From: an uncultured Lachnospiraceae bacterium
Lineage (GTDB): Bacteria; Bacillota; Clostridia; Lachnospirales; Lachnospiraceae
Assembly (NCBI GenBank): GCA_947648875.1
Contig: CANSPM010000019.1
Coordinates: forward strand, 1 to 61,793
DNA length: 61,793 nucleotides
Direction of reading: 5' to 3'
The translations under genes were made by a program, and so were the position numbers. Shown here piece after piece: positions 1 through 8,713 of this stretch. Within the stretch, counting starts at the first letter, position 1. Each line of letters starts with the position of its first letter. The notes beneath the pieces were generated by a model, which did not search any database, was not told the origin of the DNA, and saw only the letters and a list, made by a program, of their open reading frames with translations.

Positions 1-269
1 ACTGCCTGATCTTCGACGAGCCCACCAATCATCTGGACATGGAGTCCATCACCGCTCTGAACAACGGCGTAATCAAGTTCCCTGGCGTGGTGTTGTTCTC
101 CTGCCATGACCACCAGTTTGTACAGACCACCGCAAACCGAATCATGGAGATCTTGCCCGGCGGACAGCTGATCGACAAGATCACCACCTACGACGAATAT
201 CTGGCCAGCGACGAGATGGCCAGAAAGCGCACGGTCTTCACGGCCAGCCGCGAGGAAGACGAGATTTAA
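1..269 (+). CDS. ABC-F family ATPase, C-terminal fragment
   Basis: The gene is cut by the window edge; the reading frame is open from base 3. The visible part holds the Walker B region and signature aspartate (LIFDEPTNHLD) and the H-loop (LFSCHDHQF), followed by the short C-terminal segment typical of the second nucleotide-binding domain. ABC-F proteins are soluble ATPases with no membrane part that act on ribosomes, some as translation factors and some in antibiotic resistance. The tail resembles the YbiT-like group, but too little is visible to assign a subfamily or say whether it is a resistance protein. Confidence 0.9.
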   Translation, partial: CLIFDEPTNHLDMESITALNNGVIKFPGVVLFSCHDHQFVQTTANRIMEILPGGQLIDKITTYDEYLASDEMARKRTVFTASREEDEI

Positions 270-325
270 TCTTTCCGTAAAACAGTCCTGACGATAGCAC
301 TGCCACAATGTAAAGGAGCAGACTC

Positions 326-1258
326 ATGGTCGACTTGCATGTACATTCCACCCGTTCCGACGGAACCTTTACCCCTGCGCAACTGGTGGACTATGCTGTA
401 AAAAAGGGACTGTCCGCTTTTGCGCTGACAGATCATGACACGGTGGACGGCCTGGATGAGGCCGTCAGCCATGCGGCGCAGTTGCGTCTACAGACTTCGG
501 AAACTCCTCCTGCCGTCCCAGTCCCGGAGGTGATTCCCGGCATCGAACTTTCCAGCGAATATCAGGGGAAAGACATACATGTTGTGGGACTCTGTATAGA
601 CTGGCACAATGCCCGCTTTCAGGAGTATCTCCGCAGTTTTGTAACCTCCCGGGACGTCCGCAATGAGAAGATGTGTGCTCTTCTGCGGGAAGCCGGTATA
701 GAAATCTCTTACGAAAAGTTGCGGGAATCTTTCCCAAACTCGGTGATCACCAGGGCCCACTATGCCAAATACATGCTGGCGCATGGCTATATCAGAAGCA
801 TGGCAGAGGCCTTCGACCGCTATGTAGGGGATCATTGCCCCTGCTATGTGCCCAGGGAAAAGGTCACGCCTGCAAAGGCTGTGGCTCTGATTCTGGATGC
901 AGACGGCATTCCTGTTCTGGCCCACCCTGTCCTCTACCATATGAGCGACGCCAAGCTGGAAATTCTGGTTGGCGAATTAAAGGATGCGGGGCTTATGGGC
1001 ATTGAAGCCCTATATAGCACTTATCGCCTCTGCGATGAGCGCCAGATCTGCGGTCTTGCGAAAAAATATGAACTCCTGATCAGTGGCGGATCGGATTTCC
1101 ATGGAGATAATAAACCCGGTCTGGATCTGGGGACAGGCTATGGCCGACTCAACGTGCCGGATGAGATACTGAAAGATATCCTTAAAGCCCACCGTTCGCT
1201 TATCACTTCGCCGGTAAACAAAACCCACGCCCCTCCTGGATTCTGGCATCATAAATAA
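326..1258 (+). CDS. PHP-domain phosphoesterase (YciV/TrpH-like)
   Basis: A 310-residue protein with all PHP metal-binding motifs: HVHSTRSDGT at residues 5-14, LTDHDT near 35, an acidic PGIELS motif near 70, LAHP near 195 and GGSDFHG near 256. Family members remove phosphate from 3',5'-nucleoside bisphosphates and short oligonucleotides in the cytoplasm (RNase AM type). AAAGGAG lies about 7 bases ahead of the ATG. It follows the ABC-F gene by 56 bases and is closed by the hairpin that overlaps its stop codon. The substrate is inferred from the family only. Confidence 0.88.
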   Translation: MVDLHVHSTRSDGTFTPAQLVDYAVKKGLSAFALTDHDTVDGLDEAVSHAAQLRLQTSETPPAVPVPEVIPGIELSSEYQGKDIHVVGLCIDWHNARFQEYLRSFVTSRDVRNEKMCALLREAGIEISYEKLRESFPNSVITRAHYAKYMLAHGYIRSMAEAFDRYVGDHCPCYVPREKVTPAKAVALILDADGIPVLAHPVLYHMSDAKLEILVGELKDAGLMGIEALYSTYRLCDERQICGLAKKYELLISGGSDFHGDNKPGLDLGTGYGRLNVPDEILKDILKAHRSLITSPVNKTHAPPGFWHHK

Positions 1259-1299
1259 GGGGAATTGCCTATGAAACATGATTGGCAATTCCCCTTATT
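1254..1299. terminator. Bidirectional hairpin terminator
   Basis: Perfect 16-bp inverted repeat (arms 1254-1269 and 1284-1299, beginning AATAAGGGGAATTGCC) with a 14-base loop. It starts inside the stop codon of the PHP gene and lies downstream of the convergent gene at 1474-1971, so it can serve both. There is no long T tract; the outer AATAA/TTATT ends give the U-rich side. Confidence 0.7.
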
Positions 1300-1473
1300 G
1301 GGTCACTTATTACAAATTGTATCACTAATCCGGAAATCCATCAGAACCGTTCTATTATTTGGGACAGGCTCTGCTTTTACGTTTGGCTTCCGCCCCATCA
1401 GGGCGTTACCACCCGAGATGTATCCTGGCTTTTCCGCCACACTGCTTCCCGGCGTGGTGAAAAAGCATCTCTT

Positions 1474-1971
1474 TTAGATCTCCTCTGTCTTGGGCTCCTC
1501 CACAGACTCTGCCTGCTGGGCTGCCGCCTCCACAGGTTCGGCGGACTCCGCAGCTTCGGCGGGCTCCTCCGTCACTTCCGTAACCTCGCCCTCATCCACT
1601 ACCTCTTCGGGCTGGGGCTCAGGCAACTTTGCTCCGCAATAGGAACAGAATGCCGCAGAATAACTTACCTCCTTGCCGCAGTCCGGGCACTCCTGCTTGC
1701 CTTTCAGCTTACGAACCTCTCTCTTTAGCTGCTCAATCTCCTCCACGGCGGCATCAATAGCGGCAAACTTCTCAGCCACTTCCTCCGGAGCGTCTTCCTT
1801 CTGGCTCTCATACACATACTTACCAAGCTCAATGTACGCGCCCTTAACCGTCTCCTCTTTCTCGGCGATCTGACCTGTCAGCTTTGCGATCTCAGCGATC
1901 TCCTTCGCTCTCTTGGTCACATCCTTGCCCTTGCTGCTGATCGTGTTGCTCACCTTGTTAAAAAAATCCAT
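1474..1971 (-). CDS. Zinc-ribbon coiled-coil protein
   Basis: A 165-residue soluble protein of unknown function. Residues 1-90 are helical and highly charged (MDFFNKVSNTISSKGKDVTK start, then long E/K-rich helices). A zinc ribbon with CPDC and CSYC lies near residues 97-115. The C-terminal 45 residues are acidic and low-complexity, rich in Glu, Val and Ala. Many Clostridia have such short zinc-ribbon proteins. A strong AAGGAGGAG ribosome site precedes the ATG. The 76-base spacing from the next gene upstream suggests its own promoter. Confidence 0.8.
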   Translation of the reverse strand: MDFFNKVSNTISSKGKDVTKRAKEIAEIAKLTGQIAEKEETVKGAYIELGKYVYESQKEDAPEEVAEKFAAIDAAVEEIEQLKREVRKLKGKQECPDCGKEVSYSAAFCSYCGAKLPEPQPEEVVDEGEVTEVTEEPAEAAESAEPVEAAAQQAESVEEPKTEEI

Positions 1972-2057
1972 ACTTTTCTCCTCCTTACCTGGGTTACGTA
2001 TCTGACCAGATATTGCCAGATACTGTTTTAAGTTCTTTGAGGTGCCAGTATACTACA

Positions 2058-2321
2058 CTAGCCCTCTATAATCAGGTATCTGCCGTCGCCGATGTCGAAC
2101 ACCTCATCTGCTTCCAGAATCTCATCCTCATCGGCGCCTTCCAGATCAAGCCCCTCCTCTTCAAAGAAATTCAAAACGGCTTTTCTGCTGTCAACTACCA
2201 CAGCCATACATTCCTCCAGAAACCCCTCGGCCTCTTCCAGGCTATCCGCCACCTTCTCCGGAAACAACTGTAGCTGATTATCCAGGAAGCACTGTAATAC
2301 CGCATCATCAAACTCATGCAT
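2058..2321 (-). CDS. Small acidic hypothetical protein
   Basis: An 87-residue protein with no family I recognise. It is strongly acidic (an Asp/Glu-rich middle containing EGADEDEILEADEVFDIG) and has no membrane segment or signal peptide. AGGAGG sits upstream of the ATG (minus strand), which supports real translation. It lies between maf and the zinc-ribbon gene on the same strand with gaps of about 90 bases on both sides. No function is proposed. Confidence 0.65.
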   Translation of the reverse strand: MHEFDDAVLQCFLDNQLQLFPEKVADSLEEAEGFLEECMAVVVDSRKAVLNFFEEEGLDLEGADEDEILEADEVFDIGDGRYLIIEG

Positions 2322-2410
2322 AAATAAATCCTCCTATAGATCAACGTGAGTATAAAAGAAGTTTGCTTCTTGCCCTTATCATATCGCCTTTAGTGTCTAC
2401 CGTCAAGTAT

Positions 2411-3079
2411 TTATGGGAAATCTTCCCAGGGATTACCATCCCCGGAGGACCTGCCTCCCGTCTGCAGGACTTTCAATTCCTGATACAATCTGGCAACAGG
2501 CAGACCCACCACATTGCTGTAGTCCCCCTCTATTGCTTTCACAAAACGGCTGCCCAATCCCTGGATGCCATAGGCCCCCGCCTTATCCATCGGTTCTCCC
2601 GTGGAAATATACCAACTGATCTCCTCCTCTGTCATAGGATAAAACCACACCTGCGTACATTCATGGAAAGTATGCTGATACGTCTTTCCTTGGCTGTGGT
2701 AATACAGTGTCACGCCGGTGTATACCTGATGCTGTCTGCCGGACAGCTGTCCCAGTGTCTCCGCCGCGTTTCCCGCCCCGGTGGGTTTCCCCAGAATCTG
2801 CCCATCTGCCGCCACAACCGTGTCAGCCCCTATGACCAGCAAATCCTCGCTGCCGTCCCAAAGCCGGTCCTTATGCATTTCTTTCCCCCCGGATGCTTCC
2901 ATAAGGAGCCTTTGCAGCACGTCCCGGGCCTTCTGAGACGACAGTTCCTCCACCACTTTGGCAGGTTCTCTTTCCGTGACCTGTTCCTCCACGCCGCTGA
3001 CCAGTACCGTATACTTTAGCCCCAGTCCCGTCAGAAGTTCCCGCCGCCTGGGGGACCCTGATGCCAATACAATTTTCAT
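2411..3079 (-). CDS. maf: Maf-family nucleotide pyrophosphatase
   Basis: A 222-residue Maf/HAM1-fold protein. It opens with the family signature LASGSPRRRELL at residues 5-16 and has ADTVVAADG near 94-102 and LGKP near 106-109. Maf enzymes hydrolyse dTTP, UTP or modified pyrimidine nucleotides to the monophosphate plus pyrophosphate and may influence cell division. It is slightly longer than the usual 190-200 residues because of a Gly/Lys-rich stretch near 85 and a short C-terminal tail. It is preceded by an AT-rich region with a large inverted repeat. Confidence 0.92.
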   Translation of the reverse strand: MKIVLASGSPRRRELLTGLGLKYTVLVSGVEEQVTEREPAKVVEELSSQKARDVLQRLLMEASGGKEMHKDRLWDGSEDLLVIGADTVVAADGQILGKPTGAGNAAETLGQLSGRQHQVYTGVTLYYHSQGKTYQHTFHECTQVWFYPMTEEEISWYISTGEPMDKAGAYGIQGLGSRFVKAIEGDYSNVVGLPVARLYQELKVLQTGGRSSGDGNPWEDFP

Positions 3080-3120
3080 GTGAGTCCTTCCTGAACTTTA
3101 TGCCTCTATACTTCTGTATA

Positions 3121-3173
3121 ATATTATATGTCATATAGTATTGATGCTGAACATACTATACGACATATAATAT
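3121..3173. repeat. 21-bp AT-rich inverted repeat upstream of maf
   Basis: Arms 3121-3141 and 3153-3173 pair over 21 bases with one mismatch, around an 11-base loop. The arms begin ATATTATATGTC. It lies about 45 bases upstream of the maf start, in a 315-base gap (3080-3394) that otherwise holds only the ppk terminator. It could be a regulator-binding palindrome or a remnant of a small mobile element. Confidence 0.6.
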
Positions 3174-3320
3174 GCTTTGTCAATCCCTATTTTGATAAAA
3201 TATTATTAAAAAAATCTAAAGATATACATTCTGTGACGCACATTATGGAATGACAAACAGGAACTGTCCGAAACTCTTGCGGATAGCGCACCGGATTTTT
3301 CGTACTTTTTGATGGCATAT

Positions 3321-3349
3321 AAAAAGCAACCGTATACTTTTACGGTTGC
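3321..3349 (-). terminator. Rho-independent terminator of ppk1
   Basis: On the minus strand, a perfect 9-bp stem (GCAACCGTA with TACGGTTGC, 3326-3349) and a 6-base loop are followed by TTTTT. It lies 46 bases after the ppk1 stop and closes the pheA-DUF815-ppx-ppk block. Confidence 0.85.
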
Positions 3350-3394
3350 CCTTTATTCCTTTTTCGTCTATTGCCACACCAGTGTATTGACACA

Positions 3395-5536
3395 CTAGCG
3401 ATGCGTCTCCGGCACAAAACGCCTGCTCCCGCTCTCCGGCTCTACGGCTGTCTCCGTGGCTTCCCGTTTCGCCTCCGCGCAAAAATATTCCTGGGAGATA
3501 AACCGCTCCTTCCCCCTCTTGTCCACTTTTGCGTATGTGCCGTCCGGCTGCAATATCTGGGCCTTGACATTGTCCCGCAGCTGGGCGCTCAGGATATCCC
3601 GCAGCTTTTCTTTCAGTTCCGGTTCCTCCACAGGGAACAAAATCTCCACCCGCCGCTCCAGGTTACGGGGCATCCAGTCCGCGCTGCCGCAGTAGATTTC
3701 CTCATTTTCCCCGTTCAGGAAATAGAATATTCTGCTGTGTTCCAGGAAATTGCCCACAATGGACCGCACCGTGATATTTTCACTGACATCCGGAATCCCG
3801 GTTTGCAGGCAGCAGATTCCCCGGACAATCAGATCAACCCGGACCCCTGCGCAGCTGGCCTCATACAGCGCGGCAATCACATCCTTGTCGCACAGGGAGT
3901 TCATTTTCGCTATAATATGCGCCTCCTTGCCCGCTCTGGCATAGTCCGCCTCCCTGCCGATCAGATGCAGGAAACGGTCTTTCAGCCACAGAGGAGCCAG
4001 AGACAGCTTATTCCAGCCCAGCGGCTCCGAATAACCACTGAGCATATTGAACACCGCCGTGGCATCCTCCCCGATCATCTCATTGCAGGTGAGCAGCCCC
4101 ACGTCCGTGTACAGCTTGGCAGTGGCATCGTTGTAATTGCCCGTTCCCAAATGCACATACCGGCGAATGCCGTCCTCCTCCCGGCGCACCACCAGCGTAA
4201 TCTTGCTGTGGGTTTTCAGTCCCACCAGGCCATAGATCACATGACAGCCCGCTTTCTCCAGCATCTTGGCCCAGACAATATTGTTTTCCTCGTCAAAACG
4301 GGCTTTAAGCTCCACCAGCACGGATACCTGTTTACCGTTTTCCGCCGCCTGGGCCAGCGCCGCTATGATGGGAGAGTGGCCGCTGACCCGGTACAGAGTC
4401 TGTTTGATGGCCAGCACCTGAGGGTCCCGGGCCGCCTGGCGTATAAAGTCCACCACCGGCGTAAAAGTCTGATACGGATGGTGCAGCAAAACATCGCCCT
4501 CTCTGATTCTGGCAAAGATGTCGCAACCGGATGGCAGCCGGGGCACCTGCTGGGGCTCATACCCCGGCGTTTTCAACCTCTCAAAGCCTTCCAGGCCATA
4601 CATTTTCATCAAAAATGTCAGATCCAGAGGACCGTCTATGAGATACAGGTTCTGCTCCCCCATATGCAGTTCTTTCCGGATGATCTTAAGCAGACGCCTG
4701 TCAATATCACTCTCCACCTCAAGGCGGATTACCTCGCCCCACTGTCTCTTTTTCAGCTGCTTTTCGATCTCTTTCAGCAGGTCTGCCGCCTCATCCTCCT
4801 CAATGCTCAGATCCGCGTTGCGCATAATCCGGAAGGGATGGGCGCAGATCACATTGTAATTCAAAAACAGTTTATGGATGTTCCGCTCGATGACCTCCTC
4901 CAGAAGGATTACTTTCAGGGGACCTTCCCCTCCCTCCATCGTCTCTCTGGGCAACTGTACAATCCGTGGCAGCACGCTGGGCACCTGCACCGTGGCAAAC
5001 TCCAGTTCCTCGGGTTTGTGCTTTTTCTCCACCAGAGCGCCGATATTCAGCGATTTGTTACGGATCAGCGGAAATGGACGGGAGGAATCCACCGCCATAG
5101 GAGTCAGCACCGGATATACATTCTCTTCAAAATACCGGTCGATGTAAGTTCCCTCTTCTCTGGTCAGGAGTTCGTGCTGACGGATCACCAGAAGCCCTTC
5201 CTTCTCCAGAAGAGGCAGCAGGCTTCGGTTGTAGGTTGAATACTGGAGATTTACCAGTTCATGAATCGCCTGATCTATTTTTTCCAATTGTTCCTGAGCG
5301 GTCATCCCTGCGATATCCTTTTTGCTGTAGCCCGCATTCACCATGTCTTTCAGCGACGCCACCCGCACCATGAAAAACTCGTCCAGATTGGAAGCGGTAA
5401 TGCTCAGAAATTTCAGTCTCTCAAACAGCGGATTTGTCTTATCCCTCGCCTCGCTGAGTACACGGTGGTTAAAAAGAATCCAGCTGAGTTCCCGGTTATA
5501 GAAATATTTTGGATTGGTAAAATCTGTCTCTGCCAT
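3395..5536 (-). CDS. ppk1: Polyphosphate kinase 1
   Basis: A 713-residue cytosolic or membrane-associated enzyme that reversibly polymerises the gamma phosphate of ATP into polyphosphate. The N-terminal domain begins FYNRELSWILFNHRVL. The active-site region has LKTHSKITLVVRR near 435-450 (its His aligns with the phosphorylated histidine of the family) and VHLGTGNYND. The second conserved histidine lies in FLEHSRIFYF near 590. Length matches PPK1. GGAGG lies 8 bases before the ATG. It is the last gene of a minus-strand block, 182 bases after ppx, its likely antagonist; the gap contains a structured element. Confidence 0.96.
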   Translation of the reverse strand: MAETDFTNPKYFYNRELSWILFNHRVLSEARDKTNPLFERLKFLSITASNLDEFFMVRVASLKDMVNAGYSKKDIAGMTAQEQLEKIDQAIHELVNLQYSTYNRSLLPLLEKEGLLVIRQHELLTREEGTYIDRYFEENVYPVLTPMAVDSSRPFPLIRNKSLNIGALVEKKHKPEELEFATVQVPSVLPRIVQLPRETMEGGEGPLKVILLEEVIERNIHKLFLNYNVICAHPFRIMRNADLSIEEDEAADLLKEIEKQLKKRQWGEVIRLEVESDIDRRLLKIIRKELHMGEQNLYLIDGPLDLTFLMKMYGLEGFERLKTPGYEPQQVPRLPSGCDIFARIREGDVLLHHPYQTFTPVVDFIRQAARDPQVLAIKQTLYRVSGHSPIIAALAQAAENGKQVSVLVELKARFDEENNIVWAKMLEKAGCHVIYGLVGLKTHSKITLVVRREEDGIRRYVHLGTGNYNDATAKLYTDVGLLTCNEMIGEDATAVFNMLSGYSEPLGWNKLSLAPLWLKDRFLHLIGREADYARAGKEAHIIAKMNSLCDKDVIAALYEASCAGVRVDLIVRGICCLQTGIPDVSENITVRSIVGNFLEHSRIFYFLNGENEEIYCGSADWMPRNLERRVEILFPVEEPELKEKLRDILSAQLRDNVKAQILQPDGTYAKVDKRGKERFISQEYFCAEAKREATETAVEPESGSRRFVPETHR

Positions 5537-5556
5537 AGCAAATGCCTCCGTTATAG

Positions 5557-5662
5557 TTTCGCTGATCCCCCATGGTACATATCCGGTGATACCGCTCCGC
5601 CCTCTTTGGCGTTGGGAAATTCAAACTGCCGCCACACGTGAGCGCACCGGGGAATCCGCTTT
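5557..5662. repeat. Possible divergent cruciform element between ppx and ppk1
   Basis: The left end (CTGATCCCCCATGGTAC, near 5562) closely resembles the start of the 102-bp units between pyrB and pyrI (CTGAGTCCCCCATGGCAC). The right end (CCGGGGAATCCGC, near 5647) resembles their end (GTGGGGGAATCAGC). The middle differs. Relation to those units is an inference from this partial match. Confidence 0.4.
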
Positions 5663-5718
5663 TTTGTAGTAACAATATTAGAGATCTCTATATCGTTTAT
5701 CATAGTTCTGCCACTCTT

Positions 5719-7269
5719 CTACATAGGCTTCTTCTGTTTGATAACCGGCTGGATGCTGAAAACTTCCTGGAAAAAATCGGCTCTTTCCTCAAAAATCCCC
5801 CTCTCCAGGGTGATGTCCTCCGGTGTCTCCACCATCAGCACCAGCTGGTCCTCCTTCAAAGTCGCCTTGACACCTTTCAGCTTCTGCTTGTGACTCCGGT
5901 CCAAGGCATTGGCAATCCGCAGAATGGCCGTCAGCTTGGCCACTGTCAGGTAGGCGTTCTCGGTAAGAGCGGTTCCGAAGGCTTTCATCTGATCGTAATA
6001 AATAAAGGGTGTATGATTGAAACGCACCACACTGGCCACCGTCTCTCTCTCCACATGAGACAGACCGATCATCTCCGTGGCCATAATGATCTGGTAGGAG
6101 GTCTCCCCGATATTTACCATACTGATATATTTTCCGCAATCGTGGAGCATCGCCGCCAGCTGTAGATACAGCCGCTCCCGCTTTCCCATGCCGTGTACTT
6201 TTTTCATGCTGTCAAAAATGGTCAGCGTAATGTTCTCCAAGGTCTCCGCCCGCTTGCGGCTGCCCTGATAGCGCTTGCTGATATTCATGGCACACGCCAG
6301 AATATCCCGATTAAAATCATGACCACTGGATAGCAGTCGGTTCTGCTGGGCGAACTCATAGGCCATACCGTCGCTGAGTGTCACGCCGGGCGCCCAGATC
6401 TGCTGCGCTCCTGTGAGCTTCATGATCCGTTTCATGATGCAGGCGCTGATAAAAGTCAGATTGACCGCCTCCTCCGGAAGGTCCAGCATCCGCACAATCT
6501 CCGCCATGGGCCTGGTGCGCAGCTGCTGAACAAACTGCTCATAATCCCCCAGATTGACCAATTCGTTTTTCCGGCCCGCGCTGGCCGCTTTTTTGCCCAC
6601 CCACACCGACAGATAATCATCCACCACAATGATGGTCCTGATCTCCCTGTCTTTCAGATACAGCTTTTTATAGGTAGCCAGCTGGGCGCTGACAATCTCG
6701 TCAATCAACACCTCTCTCTGACTGCTGCGGGTGTTCATATGATGCAGCAGCTCCTGGAGGCGCAGCACACCGATCCGCAGATTCTGAGTGGAAACCAGCG
6801 TATCATTGTCAAAGAGGGATATCTGGATGCTGCCTCCGCCGATGTCCACGATGGCAGTCCCCTCCCCGATCACGGATTGAAAGATCTCCCCCCGGAACGC
6901 AATGGCCTTGTAGTCCAGAAAACGCTGTTCCGAATTGCTCAGTACCTCCACTTTGATGCCGGTGCGCTGGTGTATCTGATCCAGCACAATGTCCGTATTC
7001 TTGATCTCCCGGATGGCGCTGGTTCCATATGCCCTATAGCTCGTCACCTTATAAGAGTTCAGGATCTGCGCAAATTCCGACAGTACCCGGCACAGTTCGT
7101 CCATCTTCTCATGACTGATCTTGCCGCTGCCATAGGACTCACTGCCCAGATCCACCCTCTGCCTGATATGCTCGATGACCTTCCCCTGGCTTTTTCCGGA
7201 AAACTCAAAAATCTTCATGGAAAGTTCAAAACTCCCCACGTCTATCGCTGCAAATGTCTTTACGGCCAC
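5719..7269 (-). CDS. ppx: Ppx/GppA exopolyphosphatase with HD domain
   Basis: A 516-residue protein of the ASKHA fold. The N-terminal phosphate-binding loop AAIDVGSFELSMKIFEF (residues 7-23), AYGTSAIRE (about 99-107) and the second loop IVDIGGGSIQISLF (about 140-153) are visible. The C-terminal half has an HD-type helical domain with MLHDCGKYIS near 385. Such enzymes remove terminal phosphate from polyphosphate or hydrolyse pppGpp; the sequence does not decide which. The start is GTG, chosen because AGGAGG lies 8 bases upstream. It is 74 bases downstream of the DUF815 gene and precedes ppk1, which favours the polyphosphate role. Confidence 0.92.
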   Translation of the reverse strand: MAVKTFAAIDVGSFELSMKIFEFSGKSQGKVIEHIRQRVDLGSESYGSGKISHEKMDELCRVLSEFAQILNSYKVTSYRAYGTSAIREIKNTDIVLDQIHQRTGIKVEVLSNSEQRFLDYKAIAFRGEIFQSVIGEGTAIVDIGGGSIQISLFDNDTLVSTQNLRIGVLRLQELLHHMNTRSSQREVLIDEIVSAQLATYKKLYLKDREIRTIIVVDDYLSVWVGKKAASAGRKNELVNLGDYEQFVQQLRTRPMAEIVRMLDLPEEAVNLTFISACIMKRIMKLTGAQQIWAPGVTLSDGMAYEFAQQNRLLSSGHDFNRDILACAMNISKRYQGSRKRAETLENITLTIFDSMKKVHGMGKRERLYLQLAAMLHDCGKYISMVNIGETSYQIIMATEMIGLSHVERETVASVVRFNHTPFIYYDQMKAFGTALTENAYLTVAKLTAILRIANALDRSHKQKLKGVKATLKEDQLVLMVETPEDITLERGIFEERADFFQEVFSIQPVIKQKKPM

Positions 7270-7343
7270 TTCTCATCCCTCCTGTTAGAGATCATTTGAT
7301 CACCCACTCGCCCAGTGATGGCTCTAAAAAGTATTTTACCCTT

Positions 7344-8639
7344 TTATAACTCCATCCCCAGAATATAGTCGATAAACTGCTGGGCGCTTCGACCGGACAG
7401 ACCGCTGTGGGCCAGTTCCCATTTGCCTGCCTCGGCCAGCAGCTGCTGCCGCTCCATCTCCACCCCGCTGCGCTCCGCCAACGTGATGACGATATTCTGA
7501 AACTCCCTGGGAGAGGGGGAGCCAAAATAAATGGTCACGCCGAATCGGTACACCAGAGACAGCTTCTCCTGCACCGTGTCGCTGGTGTGCATGTCCTGCC
7601 GGATCTCTTCCTTGTCGCTGAAATTCTCCCGAATCAGGTGCCGTCGATTGGAGGTAGCGTAGATCAATACATTCTCCGGCTTTTTCTCCAGGCCACCCTC
7701 GATGACGGCCTTCAAATATTTGTACTCCGTCTCATGCTCCTCGAAACTCAGATCATCCATGTATATGATAAATTTATAGTTTCTGTTTTTGATCTGGCTG
7801 ATGCATTCCTGCAAATCCTGAAACTGATGCTTGTAGATCTCTATAATCCGCAGTCCCCGGTCATAATAGGCGTTGGCGATGGCTTTAACGCAGGAGGATT
7901 TCCCCGTGCCCGCGTCCCCGAAAAGCAGGCAGTTGTTTGCCTTGCGGCCCGCCACAAAGGCTTCGGTATTGTCCACCAGTTTCCGCTTGGGAATCTCATA
8001 ACCCACCAGGTCGTCCAGACGCACATGGGCAATATTCAGAATGGGACGAATTTCCACATGCCCCTGCTCATCATGGCATACTCTGAAAGACTTGTGCAGC
8101 CCGAATTTGCCCACACCGTACTCCTTGTAAAACTGGGTCAGGGTATCCTTCATCTCCCGGGCCGTGGTGTCATGGCAAAAACGTTCCGCAAGTTCACAGA
8201 TACGGGCGCATATCCGCGTGTTGTAGACCTTGCTCTCCTGACGGCTGCTGACATAATCCTCCACCAGCGCCCACTCCGGAACCTGTAGGACCTCTGTCAT
8301 CGGAGCGAAATCATAGTCATAGAATCCCTTAAAAATCCCAATATCATGCAGTGCCGCCTGGTTGATTGTCCCCTCTATATCTCCCCGGATCTCACAGCCG
8401 CAGCTGTAACTGTTCTCATTGTTTACCAGTAGATTGGCCAGATAGCAGTGCCACAGATTACCGTGAAAACCATAATTGCCCGCTTGGTCGATCAGACCAT
8501 GGATGCACTGGTACAGCAGCGCCGCCAGATCCTCCCTGTTATAATATTCATCGTCATAATGCCTCATGAGCCAGGTTACATCGAAAAGTAGCTTTTCCCC
8601 TTCCAGATTCCTATATACAATTAACTCCTGTTCCCTCAT
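7344..8639 (-). CDS. DUF815-family AAA-like ATPase
   Basis: A 431-residue P-loop ATPase. The Walker A motif is LLFGDAGTGKSS near residues 240-251, Walker B is FIIYMDDLSFEEHE near 292-305, and sensor-like IYATSNRRHLIRE lies near 327-339. This is the DUF815 architecture: an N-terminal helical region of about 190 residues, then an AAA module. Members are cytosolic and their role is unknown. It sits between pheA and ppx on the same strand (74-base gaps on both sides), so co-transcription with the polyphosphate genes is plausible but not proof of a shared function. Confidence 0.88.
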   Translation of the reverse strand: MREQELIVYRNLEGEKLLFDVTWLMRHYDDEYYNREDLAALLYQCIHGLIDQAGNYGFHGNLWHCYLANLLVNNENSYSCGCEIRGDIEGTINQAALHDIGIFKGFYDYDFAPMTEVLQVPEWALVEDYVSSRQESKVYNTRICARICELAERFCHDTTAREMKDTLTQFYKEYGVGKFGLHKSFRVCHDEQGHVEIRPILNIAHVRLDDLVGYEIPKRKLVDNTEAFVAGRKANNCLLFGDAGTGKSSCVKAIANAYYDRGLRIIEIYKHQFQDLQECISQIKNRNYKFIIYMDDLSFEEHETEYKYLKAVIEGGLEKKPENVLIYATSNRRHLIRENFSDKEEIRQDMHTSDTVQEKLSLVYRFGVTIYFGSPSPREFQNIVITLAERSGVEMERQQLLAEAGKWELAHSGLSGRSAQQFIDYILGMEL

Positions 8640-8713
8640 ACCTTACCTCTTTCCCGCGAAGGTTCCCTCCGCCTGCCAGAACTTCGGCAAACCGCCTCCC
8701 GGCGAATGTAATC

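Noticed and set aside
3371..5239. 622-codon plus-strand open frame
   Set aside because: It lies antisense to ppk1, has no ribosome site or family motif, and results from the codon usage of ppk1.
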